Assembly: GCA_024279945.1 (NCBI GenBank)
Contig: JAJRRA010000078.1
Location: forward strand, 1 to 53,161
Origin: Gammaproteobacteria bacterium
Lineage (GTDB): Bacteria; Pseudomonadota; Gammaproteobacteria; Xanthomonadales; SZUA-36
DNA: 53,161 bases
Direction of reading: 5' to 3'
Position 1 is the first letter of the stretch, and every line of letters starts with the position of its first letter. A model generated the notes under the pieces. The model searched no databases. It was not told the origin of the DNA and was given only the letters and a program-made list of their open reading frames with translations. The position numbers and the translations under genes were made by a program. This document shows positions 42,572 to 51,915 of the stretch, one piece after another.

Positions 42572-44256
42572 CAGCTTTCGCTCTCGTCAAATAAGTAATC
42601 TCGCCGGGCAGCCTCGGGCGAGATAACGCCGTTGCGAATTTCACGTACCAGCACGCTCCGGTCCCGTTTTTTAGGGTCGCCATAACCGCCGCCGCCGCCG
42701 GCAAACTGGTGATATACCGTGCCCCTGGGCACGCCGGTGATCAGGTCCTTGTTGTTGGGCACCACCACACTGCCGTCAGGGTAGGACAGCTTGATTTCAT
42801 TGAGTGTTCCGTCCTTGCCGCCAAACAGGCCGAAGGCCGGCTCAAAATCACCGTCTCCAAAGGTCACCAACTGCGTGTCTTGCGAGCCGATAATAAATTC
42901 TGTTTCCACGCCCAGGCCACCGCGCCACTGGCCCGCCCCGGCTGAATCGGTCAGGTACTCATGCCGTTTCAGCAAGTGCGGCGTCTGCTGCTCAAACATT
43001 TCATAATCCTGATCGAGGATGCCGCCGGAGGCATCGATCATGCCGATGTGGTCGTAACCATCGGTGCCGAGCATGGCGCCCGAACCTCCTTTGAGTCCCA
43101 TGAAGCCGATATCCACATAGCTCTCACCTTTGTCTTCATCCAATCCGGTGGTCAAAGAAGCCAGCAGGTTGTTCCAGCCGGCAGTGACCCGGTCCGGTAT
43201 CACCGGTGCGAGGGCCCGGATGATGGCATCGGCATTGGGTGGGCACAGGTGGTTACCGAAGGTGGTGGCCTTGGGATAGGAAGCGTTCAGGATGGTGCCT
43301 TCGGGAATGATCATCTCGATCGGTTCCACCATGCCCTGGTTGTGCGGAATATCCGGATTGACCATCTGCAGGAAGGTCAGGATGGAAGCGGAGGCGCTGG
43401 AGGTATACGTGCCGTTGACGAAACCGTCGGTCTGGGCGTCGGTGGCGGAATAATCAAAGGTAATGTGCCGGTCCCTGACAGTCACGGTCACGCGTATGGT
43501 GAACTTTGTGCCCTGGTTGTGACCGTCAAAATAGACATAGCCTTCACCGCTGTATGACCCTTCCGGGATGGTCGAGATTTCTGCCTCCATCATCTTGCGT
43601 GTGGCATCGAACAGGGCCAGTTTGTGGTTCTCGAAACTGTCCCTGCCGTACTTTTCCATCACCTCCAGCAGGCGCCGCTCACCGACGGTACAGGCTCCCA
43701 TCTGGGCGCGCATGTCGTGCTGGACGATCTCCAGGCGGATATTGGCAAAAATCAGGTCCCACACGTCCTTGCGCAGTTTTCCTTTTTCATAGACCTTGAC
43801 CGGGGGGATACGCAGGGCTTCCTGCCATACCTCTGTGGCCCTGGGGTTGTAACCGCCGGGCACGTTGCCGCCGATGTCGGCCTGGTGGCCTTTTACCGCA
43901 GACCAGGCGACCAGTTCGCCCTGGTGGAAGATCGGCTTGTATACCGCCACGTCGTTGTTCTGATTGCCCATCGAGAAAACGTCGTTGTGAAAAATGACAT
44001 CACCTTCATGAATGTCGTCAGCGAAATATTCGATCAGGTATTTGCACACCGGTGCCAGGGAGAAGGCAAGGATCGGCAGGTTCTCGGTCTGCTCCAGCAT
44101 GTTGCCCTGGGCGTCGTAGAGGCCGGTGACAAAATCTTTCGCTTCACACAGGATGGGTGAACGCGCGGTTTGCTGCACCGACAGGCTCATTTCGTCGGTG
44201 ATCGACTTGAAGGTCCGTGCATAGACGGACAGCAGGATGGGGTCTACTTTGTTCAT
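42571..44256 (-). CDS. Hydantoinase B / oxoprolinase family subunit
   Basis: A 561-aa subunit matching HyuB: QQTARSPILCEAKDFVTGLY near the N-terminus, DVIFHNDVFSMGNQNNDVAV, and the C-terminal EYLTDSAGAGQWRGGLGVETE and GGGGYGDPKKRD. With HyuA it forms an ATP-dependent amide-ring hydrolase. In the proposed indoleacetate pathway this enzyme opens the lactam of 2-oxoindoleacetate. The 4-bp overlap with hyuA and TGATG with the dehydrogenase gene indicate one transcript. Confidence 0.92.
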   Translation of the reverse strand: MNKVDPILLSVYARTFKSITDEMSLSVQQTARSPILCEAKDFVTGLYDAQGNMLEQTENLPILAFSLAPVCKYLIEYFADDIHEGDVIFHNDVFSMGNQNNDVAVYKPIFHQGELVAWSAVKGHQADIGGNVPGGYNPRATEVWQEALRIPPVKVYEKGKLRKDVWDLIFANIRLEIVQHDMRAQMGACTVGERRLLEVMEKYGRDSFENHKLALFDATRKMMEAEISTIPEGSYSGEGYVYFDGHNQGTKFTIRVTVTVRDRHITFDYSATDAQTDGFVNGTYTSSASASILTFLQMVNPDIPHNQGMVEPIEMIIPEGTILNASYPKATTFGNHLCPPNADAIIRALAPVIPDRVTAGWNNLLASLTTGLDEDKGESYVDIGFMGLKGGSGAMLGTDGYDHIGMIDASGGILDQDYEMFEQQTPHLLKRHEYLTDSAGAGQWRGGLGVETEFIIGSQDTQLVTFGDGDFEPAFGLFGGKDGTLNEIKLSYPDGSVVVPNNKDLITGVPRGTVYHQFAGGGGGYGDPKKRDRSVLVREIRNGVISPEAARRDYLFDESES

Positions 44257-46370
44257 GTCTGGCCTCCTTCCAACGCGGTACGAACAAGATCTTCCTGGCC
44301 TTTTTTATACAAGGCGAAGGAACCGTATTTATCCACCACGCAGTCAAAGCTGTCGCTGACCATGATGGCGGTGGTGACCTGCTCGATCATCGCCGGGCCG
44401 CTGACGCGGTTACCGAAGCGCATTTTGTGACCGTCGTAGACGGCTACCGGGCGGAAGGCCTGTTCGGAAAAGATGTACATATCCCGTTCGCCTTTGAGTG
44501 CGCCTGATGCGTCTTCACCGGCAAATTCCTGGACACGGAATTTGGGTTTGTCCGTCAGGCCAATCGCCTGCAGGCGCACATTGATCAACTCCACACCCAC
44601 TTGCTGGTCTTCCAGTGAATAACCGTATAAACGATTGTGTTCAGCGTGAAACGCCGCCAGCACCGCATTGGTGTCGCCGGCACTGATCCATTCACGATCG
44701 ACTGCGACGGAAACCTCGTGGTACTGCTTCTGGTAGCGGCAATCGAGATTGACCTGGAATTGCTGGCGCTCAGCAGGGATGTTTTCATCAAACAGCATGG
44801 CCGCACCTTCGCTGACCAGGCCGGCCAGTAATTCCTGCAGTGCGGACCAGTCGAGTTCACTCAGGCGGGTAAAGAAGGTGCGCACAAAATCGTGCTTGAT
44901 GTCGCCCATCAGCATGCCGACTGCGCAGAGTATGGAGGACTCCCGGGGAACGATCTGGAACGGAATCTGCAGTTCTTCACAGATCATGCAGGAGTGAATT
45001 GGGCCCGCTCCGCCGGCAACGATCATTGGAACCTCACGCGGGTCGAAGCCGCGCTTGATGGTCACTTCACGTACACCCTGCGCCATGTTGTTGCAGGCGA
45101 CCCGGTACATGCCGGCTGCAGCGCTTTCCACATCCATGTCCAGCGGATCGGCAATGTGCTCCTTGATCGCAGTTCGGGCGGCTTCCATATCCAGTTGCAT
45201 GGCGCCACCGGCAAAAAAGTCGGGGTTCAGGTCACCCAGCACCAGGTTCGCATCGGTGCAGGCCGGAAGTTTGCCACCCTGGCCGTAACTCACCGGGCCG
45301 GGAACTGCCCCTGCGCTTTGCGGACCCATGCGCAGCAGGCCGCCTTCATCAATCCAGCCGATGGAGCCACCGCCCGCGCCGATGGTGTGGATCGCGAGCA
45401 TCGGCAGGGCGATCCGGTGACGGTCGATGGTGCCTTCGTTGACCAGCACCGGGCTGCCGGTTACCAGCGCCGCCTCGAAGCTGGTTCCGCCCATGTCGAC
45501 CACGATGCAATTGTCCTGATCGTGGGCCTGGGCATAGATCAGGCCGGCTCCGGGTCCGGCGGCCGGACCGGACAGCAGGGTCAGCGCCGCCGTTTTGCGG
45601 GCAGTCTCCGGCGTCATCACGCCGCCATTGGACTGCATGATGAGCAGGATGCCATTGAAACCGTATTCACTCAGGCGACCGGTCAGTTTCTCCAGGTATT
45701 GATTGAGAATCGGGCCGATATAGGAATTGAGTACCGTGGTGCTGACACGCTGGTAGAAACGGATGGACGGCAGCAGGTCGGTCGACACCGTAAGGTAAGC
45801 GCCGGGAAGCTTCTCACGCACCAGGTCAGCGGCCTGGTGCTCGTGTTCGGCGTTGGCGAAGGCATTCATGAAGCAGATTGAAACTGCCTCGACACCCTCG
45901 GCGCGAAACAGATCGATAGCCTGCTCAACCTCTTCCAGGCTCAGAGGCTCGACTTCGCTGCCGTCACGGCGCAAACGCCCCTGCACACCGACCCGCAGAT
46001 AACGTTCCACCAGTGGTTCGACATTGGTGTAGCGGTTGTTGTATTGCTCTTCCCGGATGCCACGGCGCATTTCCAGCGCATCACGCACACCCTGGGTGGT
46101 GATCAGGCCGGATTTTGCCCCGTTGCGGGTCAGCGTGGCGTTGGTGGTAACCGTGGTTCCGTGCACGATGGTCTCCACCGTGGCCATGAATTGCGGCAGG
46201 CTGAGTGGTGGATTCTGCTTGCCGGCGATCTCGGTCAACCCGTTGATAACGGCTGCCGATGGGTCATCTGAGGTCGAAAGAACCTTGAAGATTTCCGGCT
46301 CCCGGTCTTCCCAGGCCACCAGGAAATCCGTAAAGGTGCCGCCAACGTCAATGCCAATTTTCAATCCCAT
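44253..46370 (-). CDS. Hydantoinase A / oxoprolinase family subunit
   Basis: A 705-aa ATP-binding subunit with the ASKHA N-terminus LKIGIDVGGTFTDFLV, the segment VETIVHGTTVTTNA, DMGGTSFEAALVTG and the HyuA C-terminal region. ATG 46370 is chosen because GGAG lies nine bases upstream and the family starts at this strand. The longer frame overlaps the 3' end of the ligase gene. It works with HyuB in ATP-driven hydrolysis of a cyclic amide. Confidence 0.92.
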   Translation of the reverse strand: MGLKIGIDVGGTFTDFLVAWEDREPEIFKVLSTSDDPSAAVINGLTEIAGKQNPPLSLPQFMATVETIVHGTTVTTNATLTRNGAKSGLITTQGVRDALEMRRGIREEQYNNRYTNVEPLVERYLRVGVQGRLRRDGSEVEPLSLEEVEQAIDLFRAEGVEAVSICFMNAFANAEHEHQAADLVREKLPGAYLTVSTDLLPSIRFYQRVSTTVLNSYIGPILNQYLEKLTGRLSEYGFNGILLIMQSNGGVMTPETARKTAALTLLSGPAAGPGAGLIYAQAHDQDNCIVVDMGGTSFEAALVTGSPVLVNEGTIDRHRIALPMLAIHTIGAGGGSIGWIDEGGLLRMGPQSAGAVPGPVSYGQGGKLPACTDANLVLGDLNPDFFAGGAMQLDMEAARTAIKEHIADPLDMDVESAAAGMYRVACNNMAQGVREVTIKRGFDPREVPMIVAGGAGPIHSCMICEELQIPFQIVPRESSILCAVGMLMGDIKHDFVRTFFTRLSELDWSALQELLAGLVSEGAAMLFDENIPAERQQFQVNLDCRYQKQYHEVSVAVDREWISAGDTNAVLAAFHAEHNRLYGYSLEDQQVGVELINVRLQAIGLTDKPKFRVQEFAGEDASGALKGERDMYIFSEQAFRPVAVYDGHKMRFGNRVSGPAMIEQVTTAIMVSDSFDCVVDKYGSFALYKKGQEDLVRTALEGGQT

Positions 46371-46411
46371 GCTTTTACGCTCCACCCGTATGTTTTCTGA
46401 TCTGCTGCAAA

Positions 46412-47977
46412 TTACTGTTCCTGTTCCGGTCGCTGAGAACACTTCTGCAGCGCCAGTTCACGTACTTCTTCCTTGACAATCTTGCCCATCGCGTTGCGCG
46501 GCAGTTGATCCACGATAATCACTTCACGCGGGCAGGAGTATCGTGCAATCCGGCCCGAGCAGTAGTCCAGCACCTGATCGACATCAACCATATACCCCTC
46601 TTTGGCGGCGATAACGGCAACGGCGATCTCACCCCAGTAATCATCCGGCAGGCCAACCACCGCAATCTCGCCGATTTCCTCACGCTCGGACAAAAGGTTT
46701 TCGATCAGCGCCGGATAGATATTTTCACCACCGGAAATGATCATGTCCTTGATGCGCCCATCAACGTACAGAAAACCTTCTTCATCGAAATGTCCGATAT
46801 CACCGGTGTGGAACCAGCGCCCGGTAAACGCCTCACGCGTTGCCTGCGGATCCCCCCAGTACTCTTTCAGAATATTCGGACCACTGACCAGTATCTCCCC
46901 TTTTTCACCTGTCGCGACTTCCTTGCCCTTGTCATCAACCAGACGAATTTCGCAATGCACGGCTGTTTTACCGGTAGATGCCGGCTTGCGCGCCGCATCG
47001 CCCGGCGGTGTGTAAGCAACAATCGGGCCCGTTTCAGTTGAACCGTAAACCTGCACCAGCGGAACGCCCCAGTCGCATACCGCTGACACCATCTGGCCCG
47101 GAACAATGGTGGAGCCAATGGAAATCATGCGCAGGCCATCCGGCTTCAGATCTACCCAGCGCGGGTCTGCCATGACCGTCAACATGATGGTCGGGACGAG
47201 CAAAGTCAGTGTAACCGGGTGATCTTCAAATGCCTGGAAAAACAGATCTACATCGAAGCGCCGATGCAACAACACAGTCGCACCGGCATGCAGGGTCGGC
47301 AGAGTCTGGATATTGAGACCGCCGATATGAAACATAGGCAAGAGCGTCAGGACCGTGTCGCGACTGCTCAGGTCGTGCATATGAGCTGAGTTCACCGCAT
47401 TCCAGAACACCGCTTTCTTGCTTAACAATGCTCCTTTGGGCGTGCCGGTAGTGCCCGAGGTATAGCACAGCAACAAACCATCATCATCGCTAAGGCCTTT
47501 GGGCCGTTGAAATGCCGGCCTGTCCTGGCCGGCAAATTCAAGTTCAGCCAGCGAAGTCCATGCGTCAGAAGCATTTGCCTCACCCTGCTTATCCAGTAAT
47601 ACGAGCTTAACATCCTTGATATCTGATCGAACTCCGTCTATATGCTCTAAAAAGTCGACTTCTGCAAATAGGGCAATCGGCTCCGCATGGCGCAAAAGCT
47701 GCGCATGTTCGGGAGCGGCCAGGCGCCAGTTCAGCGGCAACAGGATGGCGCCGACACGAGCGCAGGCGAAAATGAGAGAAATGAATTCCGGGGAATTCAG
47801 CCCCAGGTACGCGACCCGATCGCCAGGACTGACCCCGAGTTCGCTACCCAGAATTTGTGCAAAACGATCAATCCGATCGGCCAGCGCTGCATAGCTCAAT
47901 GCAGCCCCTTCAAAAAGGATGGCCGGTTTTTCCGGCGTAAAATCCGCTCGGCGTCTTATCCAGTCAGACAAATCCAT
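46412..47977 (-). CDS. AMP-forming acyl-CoA ligase, first gene of the indoleacetate-type operon
   Basis: A 521-aa ligase with LCYTSGTTGTPKGALLS (about 175-191), QVYGSTETGPIV, DGRIKDMIISGGENIYP and the catalytic Lys in PRNAMGKIVKEEV. It likely activates indoleacetate or a ring-opened acid to a CoA thioester. The 41-bp gap to hyuA and shared strand put it in the same operon, which continues to 33993 through almost unbroken overlaps. Divergent from the thiolase gene. Confidence 0.9.
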   Translation of the reverse strand: MDLSDWIRRRADFTPEKPAILFEGAALSYAALADRIDRFAQILGSELGVSPGDRVAYLGLNSPEFISLIFACARVGAILLPLNWRLAAPEHAQLLRHAEPIALFAEVDFLEHIDGVRSDIKDVKLVLLDKQGEANASDAWTSLAELEFAGQDRPAFQRPKGLSDDDGLLLCYTSGTTGTPKGALLSKKAVFWNAVNSAHMHDLSSRDTVLTLLPMFHIGGLNIQTLPTLHAGATVLLHRRFDVDLFFQAFEDHPVTLTLLVPTIMLTVMADPRWVDLKPDGLRMISIGSTIVPGQMVSAVCDWGVPLVQVYGSTETGPIVAYTPPGDAARKPASTGKTAVHCEIRLVDDKGKEVATGEKGEILVSGPNILKEYWGDPQATREAFTGRWFHTGDIGHFDEEGFLYVDGRIKDMIISGGENIYPALIENLLSEREEIGEIAVVGLPDDYWGEIAVAVIAAKEGYMVDVDQVLDYCSGRIARYSCPREVIIVDQLPRNAMGKIVKEEVRELALQKCSQRPEQEQ

Positions 47978-48145
47978 AAATCTGCTACCCGGGCCCTGCT
48001 GATCCGCTCATGAAATATGGCAATACATGATCTAAAACAAAATGGGCCATGATCGTGGAATTATAATATATAGTTCAATCTTAAATGGTAATTAAGTACT
48101 ATAATACCACAATTGTCATCAAAAGCATTTGAAGGAGCAGAAATC
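47978..48145. promoter_or_regulatory. AT-rich divergent promoter region
   Basis: A 168-bp gap between the ligase start (minus) and thiolase start (plus), much more AT-rich than its surroundings. It holds GTACTATAATACC at 48096-48108, whose TATAAT (48100-48105) could be the thiolase -10 box. It probably carries control for both the 14-kb operon and the thiolase gene. Confidence 0.55.
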
Positions 48146-49345
48146 ATGACCGCTAGTTATATTCCCTATGGCGCTTACTGGTGCAGTCCATTCGCACGGT
48201 GGCAGGGTAGCCTGGGCCACCTTCCCAGTGTCGAGTTTGCCGCACATGTCACCCGTGAGGCGCTGGCTACACGTGGTATCGAAACCAGAGTTTTTGATTC
48301 TGGAGTGCTTGGTATGACGGTTCCGCAACAGTACTCCTTCTATGGACTCCCGTGGCTGGCCGGCATGGTCGGCGCCGATCACATTGGCGGCCCCACCATC
48401 AGCCAGGCCTGTGCGACCAGCGCACGGGTACTGTCGGTATCCGCCGGAGAAATCGCCAGCGGCGCAGCCACTTGCGTACTGGCAGTAACGACGGATCGTC
48501 TTTCCAATGGCCCGCACATATACTACCCGCGCCCCGGGGCGCCCGGAGGCATCGGTGCACACGAGAACTGGGTCCCGGATAACATGGGATTCGACCCCTA
48601 TACCCGTGGCGACATGACCCAGACTGCGGAAAACTGCGCCAGCAAGTGGAAGGTCACAACCGAGGAGCAGCACGAAGTCGTCTTGCGGCGCCTGGAGCAA
48701 TACAACGACGCAACGGCTGATGATTCGGCTTTCCTGAAGCGCTACATGACGCTTCCCTTCGATGTGCCGGACGCGCGTTTCAGAAAAACCGTATCCACCA
48801 TGAATGGCGACGAGGGTATTTTCCAAAGTACCGCAGCAGGGCTCGCCAAACTGAGAACAGTCAAAGAAGGCGGAACAATCACCTTCGGCGGACAAACGCA
48901 TCCGGCCGACGGCGCTGCCGGCATGGTGATCACCACGAAAGAAAAGGCCAAAGAGCTGTCATCCAATTCTTCGATTACCATCGAGATCGTGTCCTTCGGC
49001 CAGGCCAGAGTGGAAAAAAGCTTTATGCCCGCTGCCACCATCCCGGCCTCCATGCAGGCGCTGGAAGGCGCAGGCATTGGCATCAGCGACCTGGCCGCGA
49101 TCAAAACGCACAACCCCTTTGCGGTCAATGACATTGTTTTCGCCCGCGAGACCGGCGCCGACCTGATGTCTATGAACAATTACGGCAGTTCCCTGATCTG
49201 GGGCCACCCGCAGGGACCGACCGGCATGCGCGCGATCATCGAACTGATCGAGGAACTCACCATGCTCGGCGGCGGCTGGGGCCTCTTCCAGGGTTGCGCA
49301 GCGGGTGATACCTCAATGGCTGCAGTAATCAAAGTCGAAGGTTGA
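48146..49345 (+). CDS. Thiolase-family acyl-CoA acetyltransferase
   Basis: A 399-aa thiolase. The nucleophilic Cys is in ISQACATSARVL (about 78-89), the His in YGSSLIWGHPQGPTGMR, and the second Cys in GLFQGCAAGD close to the C-terminus. It would release acetyl-CoA from a 3-ketoacyl-CoA, for example 3-(2-aminophenyl)-3-oxopropanoyl-CoA. GAAGGAG lies eight bases before ATG 48146. Divergent from the indoleacetate-type operon; the described Aromatoleum cluster also has a ketothiolase. The hydratase and 3-hydroxyacyl-CoA dehydrogenase expected between dehydrogenase and thiolase are not in the window. Confidence 0.9.
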   Translation: MTASYIPYGAYWCSPFARWQGSLGHLPSVEFAAHVTREALATRGIETRVFDSGVLGMTVPQQYSFYGLPWLAGMVGADHIGGPTISQACATSARVLSVSAGEIASGAATCVLAVTTDRLSNGPHIYYPRPGAPGGIGAHENWVPDNMGFDPYTRGDMTQTAENCASKWKVTTEEQHEVVLRRLEQYNDATADDSAFLKRYMTLPFDVPDARFRKTVSTMNGDEGIFQSTAAGLAKLRTVKEGGTITFGGQTHPADGAAGMVITTKEKAKELSSNSSITIEIVSFGQARVEKSFMPAATIPASMQALEGAGIGISDLAAIKTHNPFAVNDIVFARETGADLMSMNNYGSSLIWGHPQGPTGMRAIIELIEELTMLGGGWGLFQGCAAGDTSMAAVIKVEG

Positions 49346-49352
49346 TAAAACG

Positions 49353-49374
49353 GTAAGAGCGCGCTTGCGCGCGA
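49353..49374 (+). repeat. REP-like hairpin (GTAAGAG family)
   Basis: GTAAGAG, stem CGCGC, TT, GCGCG, CGA. Starts 7 bp after the thiolase stop and pairs head-to-head with the next copy. Confidence 0.75.
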
Positions 49375-49391
49375 CCCTTTGATCCAACGGG

Positions 49392-49413
49392 TCGGCCCCG
49401 AGGGGCCTCTTAC
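49392..49413 (-). repeat. REP-like hairpin (GTAAGAG family)
   Basis: On the minus strand GTAAGAG, stem GGCCCC, TC, GGGGCC, GA. Stem differs from its partner at 49353-49374. Confidence 0.75.
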
Positions 49414-49424
49414 AATGGCGTTGA

Positions 49425-50552
49425 TTAACGATACTTACGCAGGTACATCCACTCGAAAAAACGTTTGGCCCAGTGCAGGGGCAACATGGATGGCAACACC
49501 AGGTTACGCTTTTCCGTGCGCACCACCAGCATTCCACTGGTGCGGCTATCGATGATGCACAGCAATTCGGCCTTAAAGCTGTGGTTGGCCGGTTTTCCGG
49601 CCAGTTCATCGATCAGGTTGGCGGCACAGGCTTCGGCCTGCAGATCTGCCATGTGGGCCTGCTTGGGCAACCAGTCGGGCCCGGGGAAACTGCCGGAATC
49701 ACCGGCCACGTAAACCTTGTCCTGCCCTTCGACCTGGCAAAAGGCATTGGCTTTGAGAAGGCCGCCGGCGGAGCGCGGAAGGTCGGTGTTGTCGAACCAC
49801 TGGTTACCGGTCATGCCCGGGATGAACAGGATCATGTCCGCCTCGAACTCACCGCCCTCGGTAATGACCTTGTCGGCCTCAAAGGCTTTCATCTTGTGCC
49901 CGAGATGGGTTTCAATATTTCGCTTGTCCATCTCGGCCAGGATGCCTTCGACGGCTTTCGGGCCGAGGCGCGCGCCCGGTTTGGGTGCGGGAGTGACAAA
50001 TACCAGCTTAAATTTGTCCCGGCGCCCCTGCTTGCGCAGCCAGTTGTCGATGCCGAAGAGAAACTCAAACATGGGCCCGCCGCGCATCGCCGAAGGTTCT
50101 TTCGGGTTGCCGGAAAAACCAAAAGCAATGGTACCCCCGTCCATGGCTGCCAGGCGGTCACGAATTTCGACGGTCGGAGCCGTTCCGCCACAGGGCATGA
50201 TCGAATGTTCAATACCGGGCAGTTTTCGAATAAAACGGCCACCGGAGGCGATAATCAGACCATCGTTGCTGACATCACCCGCGCTGGTTTCAAGCGTACG
50301 CCCACCATCTTTCAAACCGGTCGCTTCGCCCTGATGGTAGTTGACATTCATGCGCCGGAAGAAATTGTCCAGCGGAACCACCAGGTCTTCGGGTTTGCGC
50401 AGGCCCGTGGGAATCCAGATCGTGCCTGGAAAATAGACAAATTCCGGCCTGGGGGCGATCACGTCAATTTGCAGACCGGAATCAGCGGAACGCAGCTTGC
50501 GAATTGCGGTCAGGGCGCCGAATCCGGCGCCGATCACAGTAATGGCTGACAT
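49425..50552 (-). CDS. NAD(P)/FAD-dependent oxidoreductase, sulfide:quinone-reductase-like
   Basis: A 375-aa two-dinucleotide-binding flavoprotein: N-terminal ITVIGAGFGALTAIRKL, middle GTIAFGFSGNPKEPSAMRGG, and C-terminal KVYVAGDSGSFPGPDWLPKQ. The overall shape is that of SQR/FCSD/NDH-2 enzymes, and the C-terminal amphipathic WAKRFFEWMYLRKYR suggests peripheral membrane binding and quinone reduction. The redox Cys pair typical of true sulfide:quinone reductases is not evident, so the donor is uncertain. It is divergent from the amidohydrolase gene and downstream of two REP elements. Confidence 0.78.
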   Translation of the reverse strand: MSAITVIGAGFGALTAIRKLRSADSGLQIDVIAPRPEFVYFPGTIWIPTGLRKPEDLVVPLDNFFRRMNVNYHQGEATGLKDGGRTLETSAGDVSNDGLIIASGGRFIRKLPGIEHSIMPCGGTAPTVEIRDRLAAMDGGTIAFGFSGNPKEPSAMRGGPMFEFLFGIDNWLRKQGRRDKFKLVFVTPAPKPGARLGPKAVEGILAEMDKRNIETHLGHKMKAFEADKVITEGGEFEADMILFIPGMTGNQWFDNTDLPRSAGGLLKANAFCQVEGQDKVYVAGDSGSFPGPDWLPKQAHMADLQAEACAANLIDELAGKPANHSFKAELLCIIDSRTSGMLVVRTEKRNLVLPSMLPLHWAKRFFEWMYLRKYR

Positions 50553-50603
50553 TAAAATGTCCTCAGCGGTAATATGTAGCGATTAAAGCACAAGGAGATC
50601 ACC

Positions 50604-51896
50604 ATGCGCCAATATTCAACCGCCTTGAGTCTCGCTTTTCTACTGTTTCTGGGCTCACCCGGTGTGCTGGCCGACACCACCCTCATACACGCGGGCGAAC
50701 TGCTGGCGGTGCCGGGGAAGGCGGCAAAATCCGAACAGACAATCGTGCTTGAAGATGACCGCATCGTCGAAGTTCGAGACGGTTATGCCGACCCGGAACA
50801 ATTTGAAGGTGAGGTCACCGTGATCGACCTGAAACAGCAGTTCGTGCTGCCGGGACTGATGGACATGCATGTTCACCTGCAGGGTGAACTGGGTCCCGCC
50901 AACGACAGTGAAGCGCTGAAGATGTCGCCGCAACAAATTGAAATGAGAAGCGTGATGTACGCCATGCGCACACTGCTGGCCGGTTTTACCACCGTGCGGG
51001 ATGTGGGCTCCTCACCGCAGGAAATGTATGCTCTGCGTGATGGCATCAACAAGGGCTGGGTGGATGGGCCGCGCATTATCGCAGCGGGCGGTGTGGGCAT
51101 CACCGGCGGGCATGCCGACATCAGCGGCGTCAAGCCGGAACTGATGAAACTGTTCACTTCTGAAAACATCTGTGACGGGCCTTATGATTGCCGGCGCGCC
51201 ACCCGCAACGCCATTAAGTACGGCGCCGACCTGATCAAGATCACGTCTACCGGCGGTGTACTGACTGATCGCGCCACCGGCACCGGCCAGCAAATGGAGA
51301 TGGATGAACTGCGCGAAGTGGTGCTAGCGGCCAAACGTATGGGCCGGAAAGTAGCCTCGCACGCGCACCAGGAAGACGGCATTATCGCAGCGCTGGAAGC
51401 AGGCGTGGACAGCATTGAACACGGTACGTACTCCGGGCCTGAAGCGATCAAGCTGTTCAAGAAAACCGGTGCTTATCTCGTCCCCACACTGCTCGCCGGC
51501 GAGACCGCCATGCAAATGGCGAAAAATTCGGACTTCATGAGTCCCGCTATCAGGGAAAAAGCCCTCCGCACAGGTATCGATATGCAAGGCAACTTTGAAA
51601 AGGTCTACAAGGCGGGCGTCAAGATCGCCTACGGCACCGACAGCGGGGTTTCAAAACACGGTAGAAATGCACGCGAAGCGGTATTGATGGTCCAGGCCGG
51701 CATGCCGGAAATGGAAGTCATCAAGTCGGCAACAGTCAATGCTGCTGACCTGCTGGACATGACATCTTCCATTGGCACCATCGAAGCCGGCAAGTTTGCC
51801 GACATCATCGCGGTGGATGCCTCACCACTGGAAAATATCGAAGAACTGCTGGACGTAGACTTCGTGATGAAGGGCGGCAAGGTATACAAACAGTGA
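50604..51896 (+). CDS. Exported amidohydrolase-superfamily metal hydrolase
   Basis: A 430-aa precursor with a Sec signal (STALSLAFLLFLGSPGVLA, cleavage near residue 24). The metal-binding motif is LPGLMDMHVHLQG (His-x-His), a Lys in GADLIKITSTGGVL, His in SHAHQEDGI and SIEHGTYSG, and the catalytic Asp in YGTDSGVSKH. This matches prolidase/imidazolonepropionase-like amidohydrolases acting in the periplasm on dipeptides or related amides. The ATG has AAGGAG upstream. Substrate is not assignable. Confidence 0.88.
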   Translation: MRQYSTALSLAFLLFLGSPGVLADTTLIHAGELLAVPGKAAKSEQTIVLEDDRIVEVRDGYADPEQFEGEVTVIDLKQQFVLPGLMDMHVHLQGELGPANDSEALKMSPQQIEMRSVMYAMRTLLAGFTTVRDVGSSPQEMYALRDGINKGWVDGPRIIAAGGVGITGGHADISGVKPELMKLFTSENICDGPYDCRRATRNAIKYGADLIKITSTGGVLTDRATGTGQQMEMDELREVVLAAKRMGRKVASHAHQEDGIIAALEAGVDSIEHGTYSGPEAIKLFKKTGAYLVPTLLAGETAMQMAKNSDFMSPAIREKALRTGIDMQGNFEKVYKAGVKIAYGTDSGVSKHGRNAREAVLMVQAGMPEMEVIKSATVNAADLLDMTSSIGTIEAGKFADIIAVDASPLENIEELLDVDFVMKGGKVYKQ

Positions 51897-51915
51897 ACAG
51901 GCAGAGAGCTCCCGG

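Noticed and set aside
49425-50552. This flavoprotein as the missing QhpG
   Set aside because: It has the two-domain SQR/NDH-2 layout, not that of a flavin monooxygenase acting on Trp, and lies more than 20 kb from the qhp operon next to unrelated genes.
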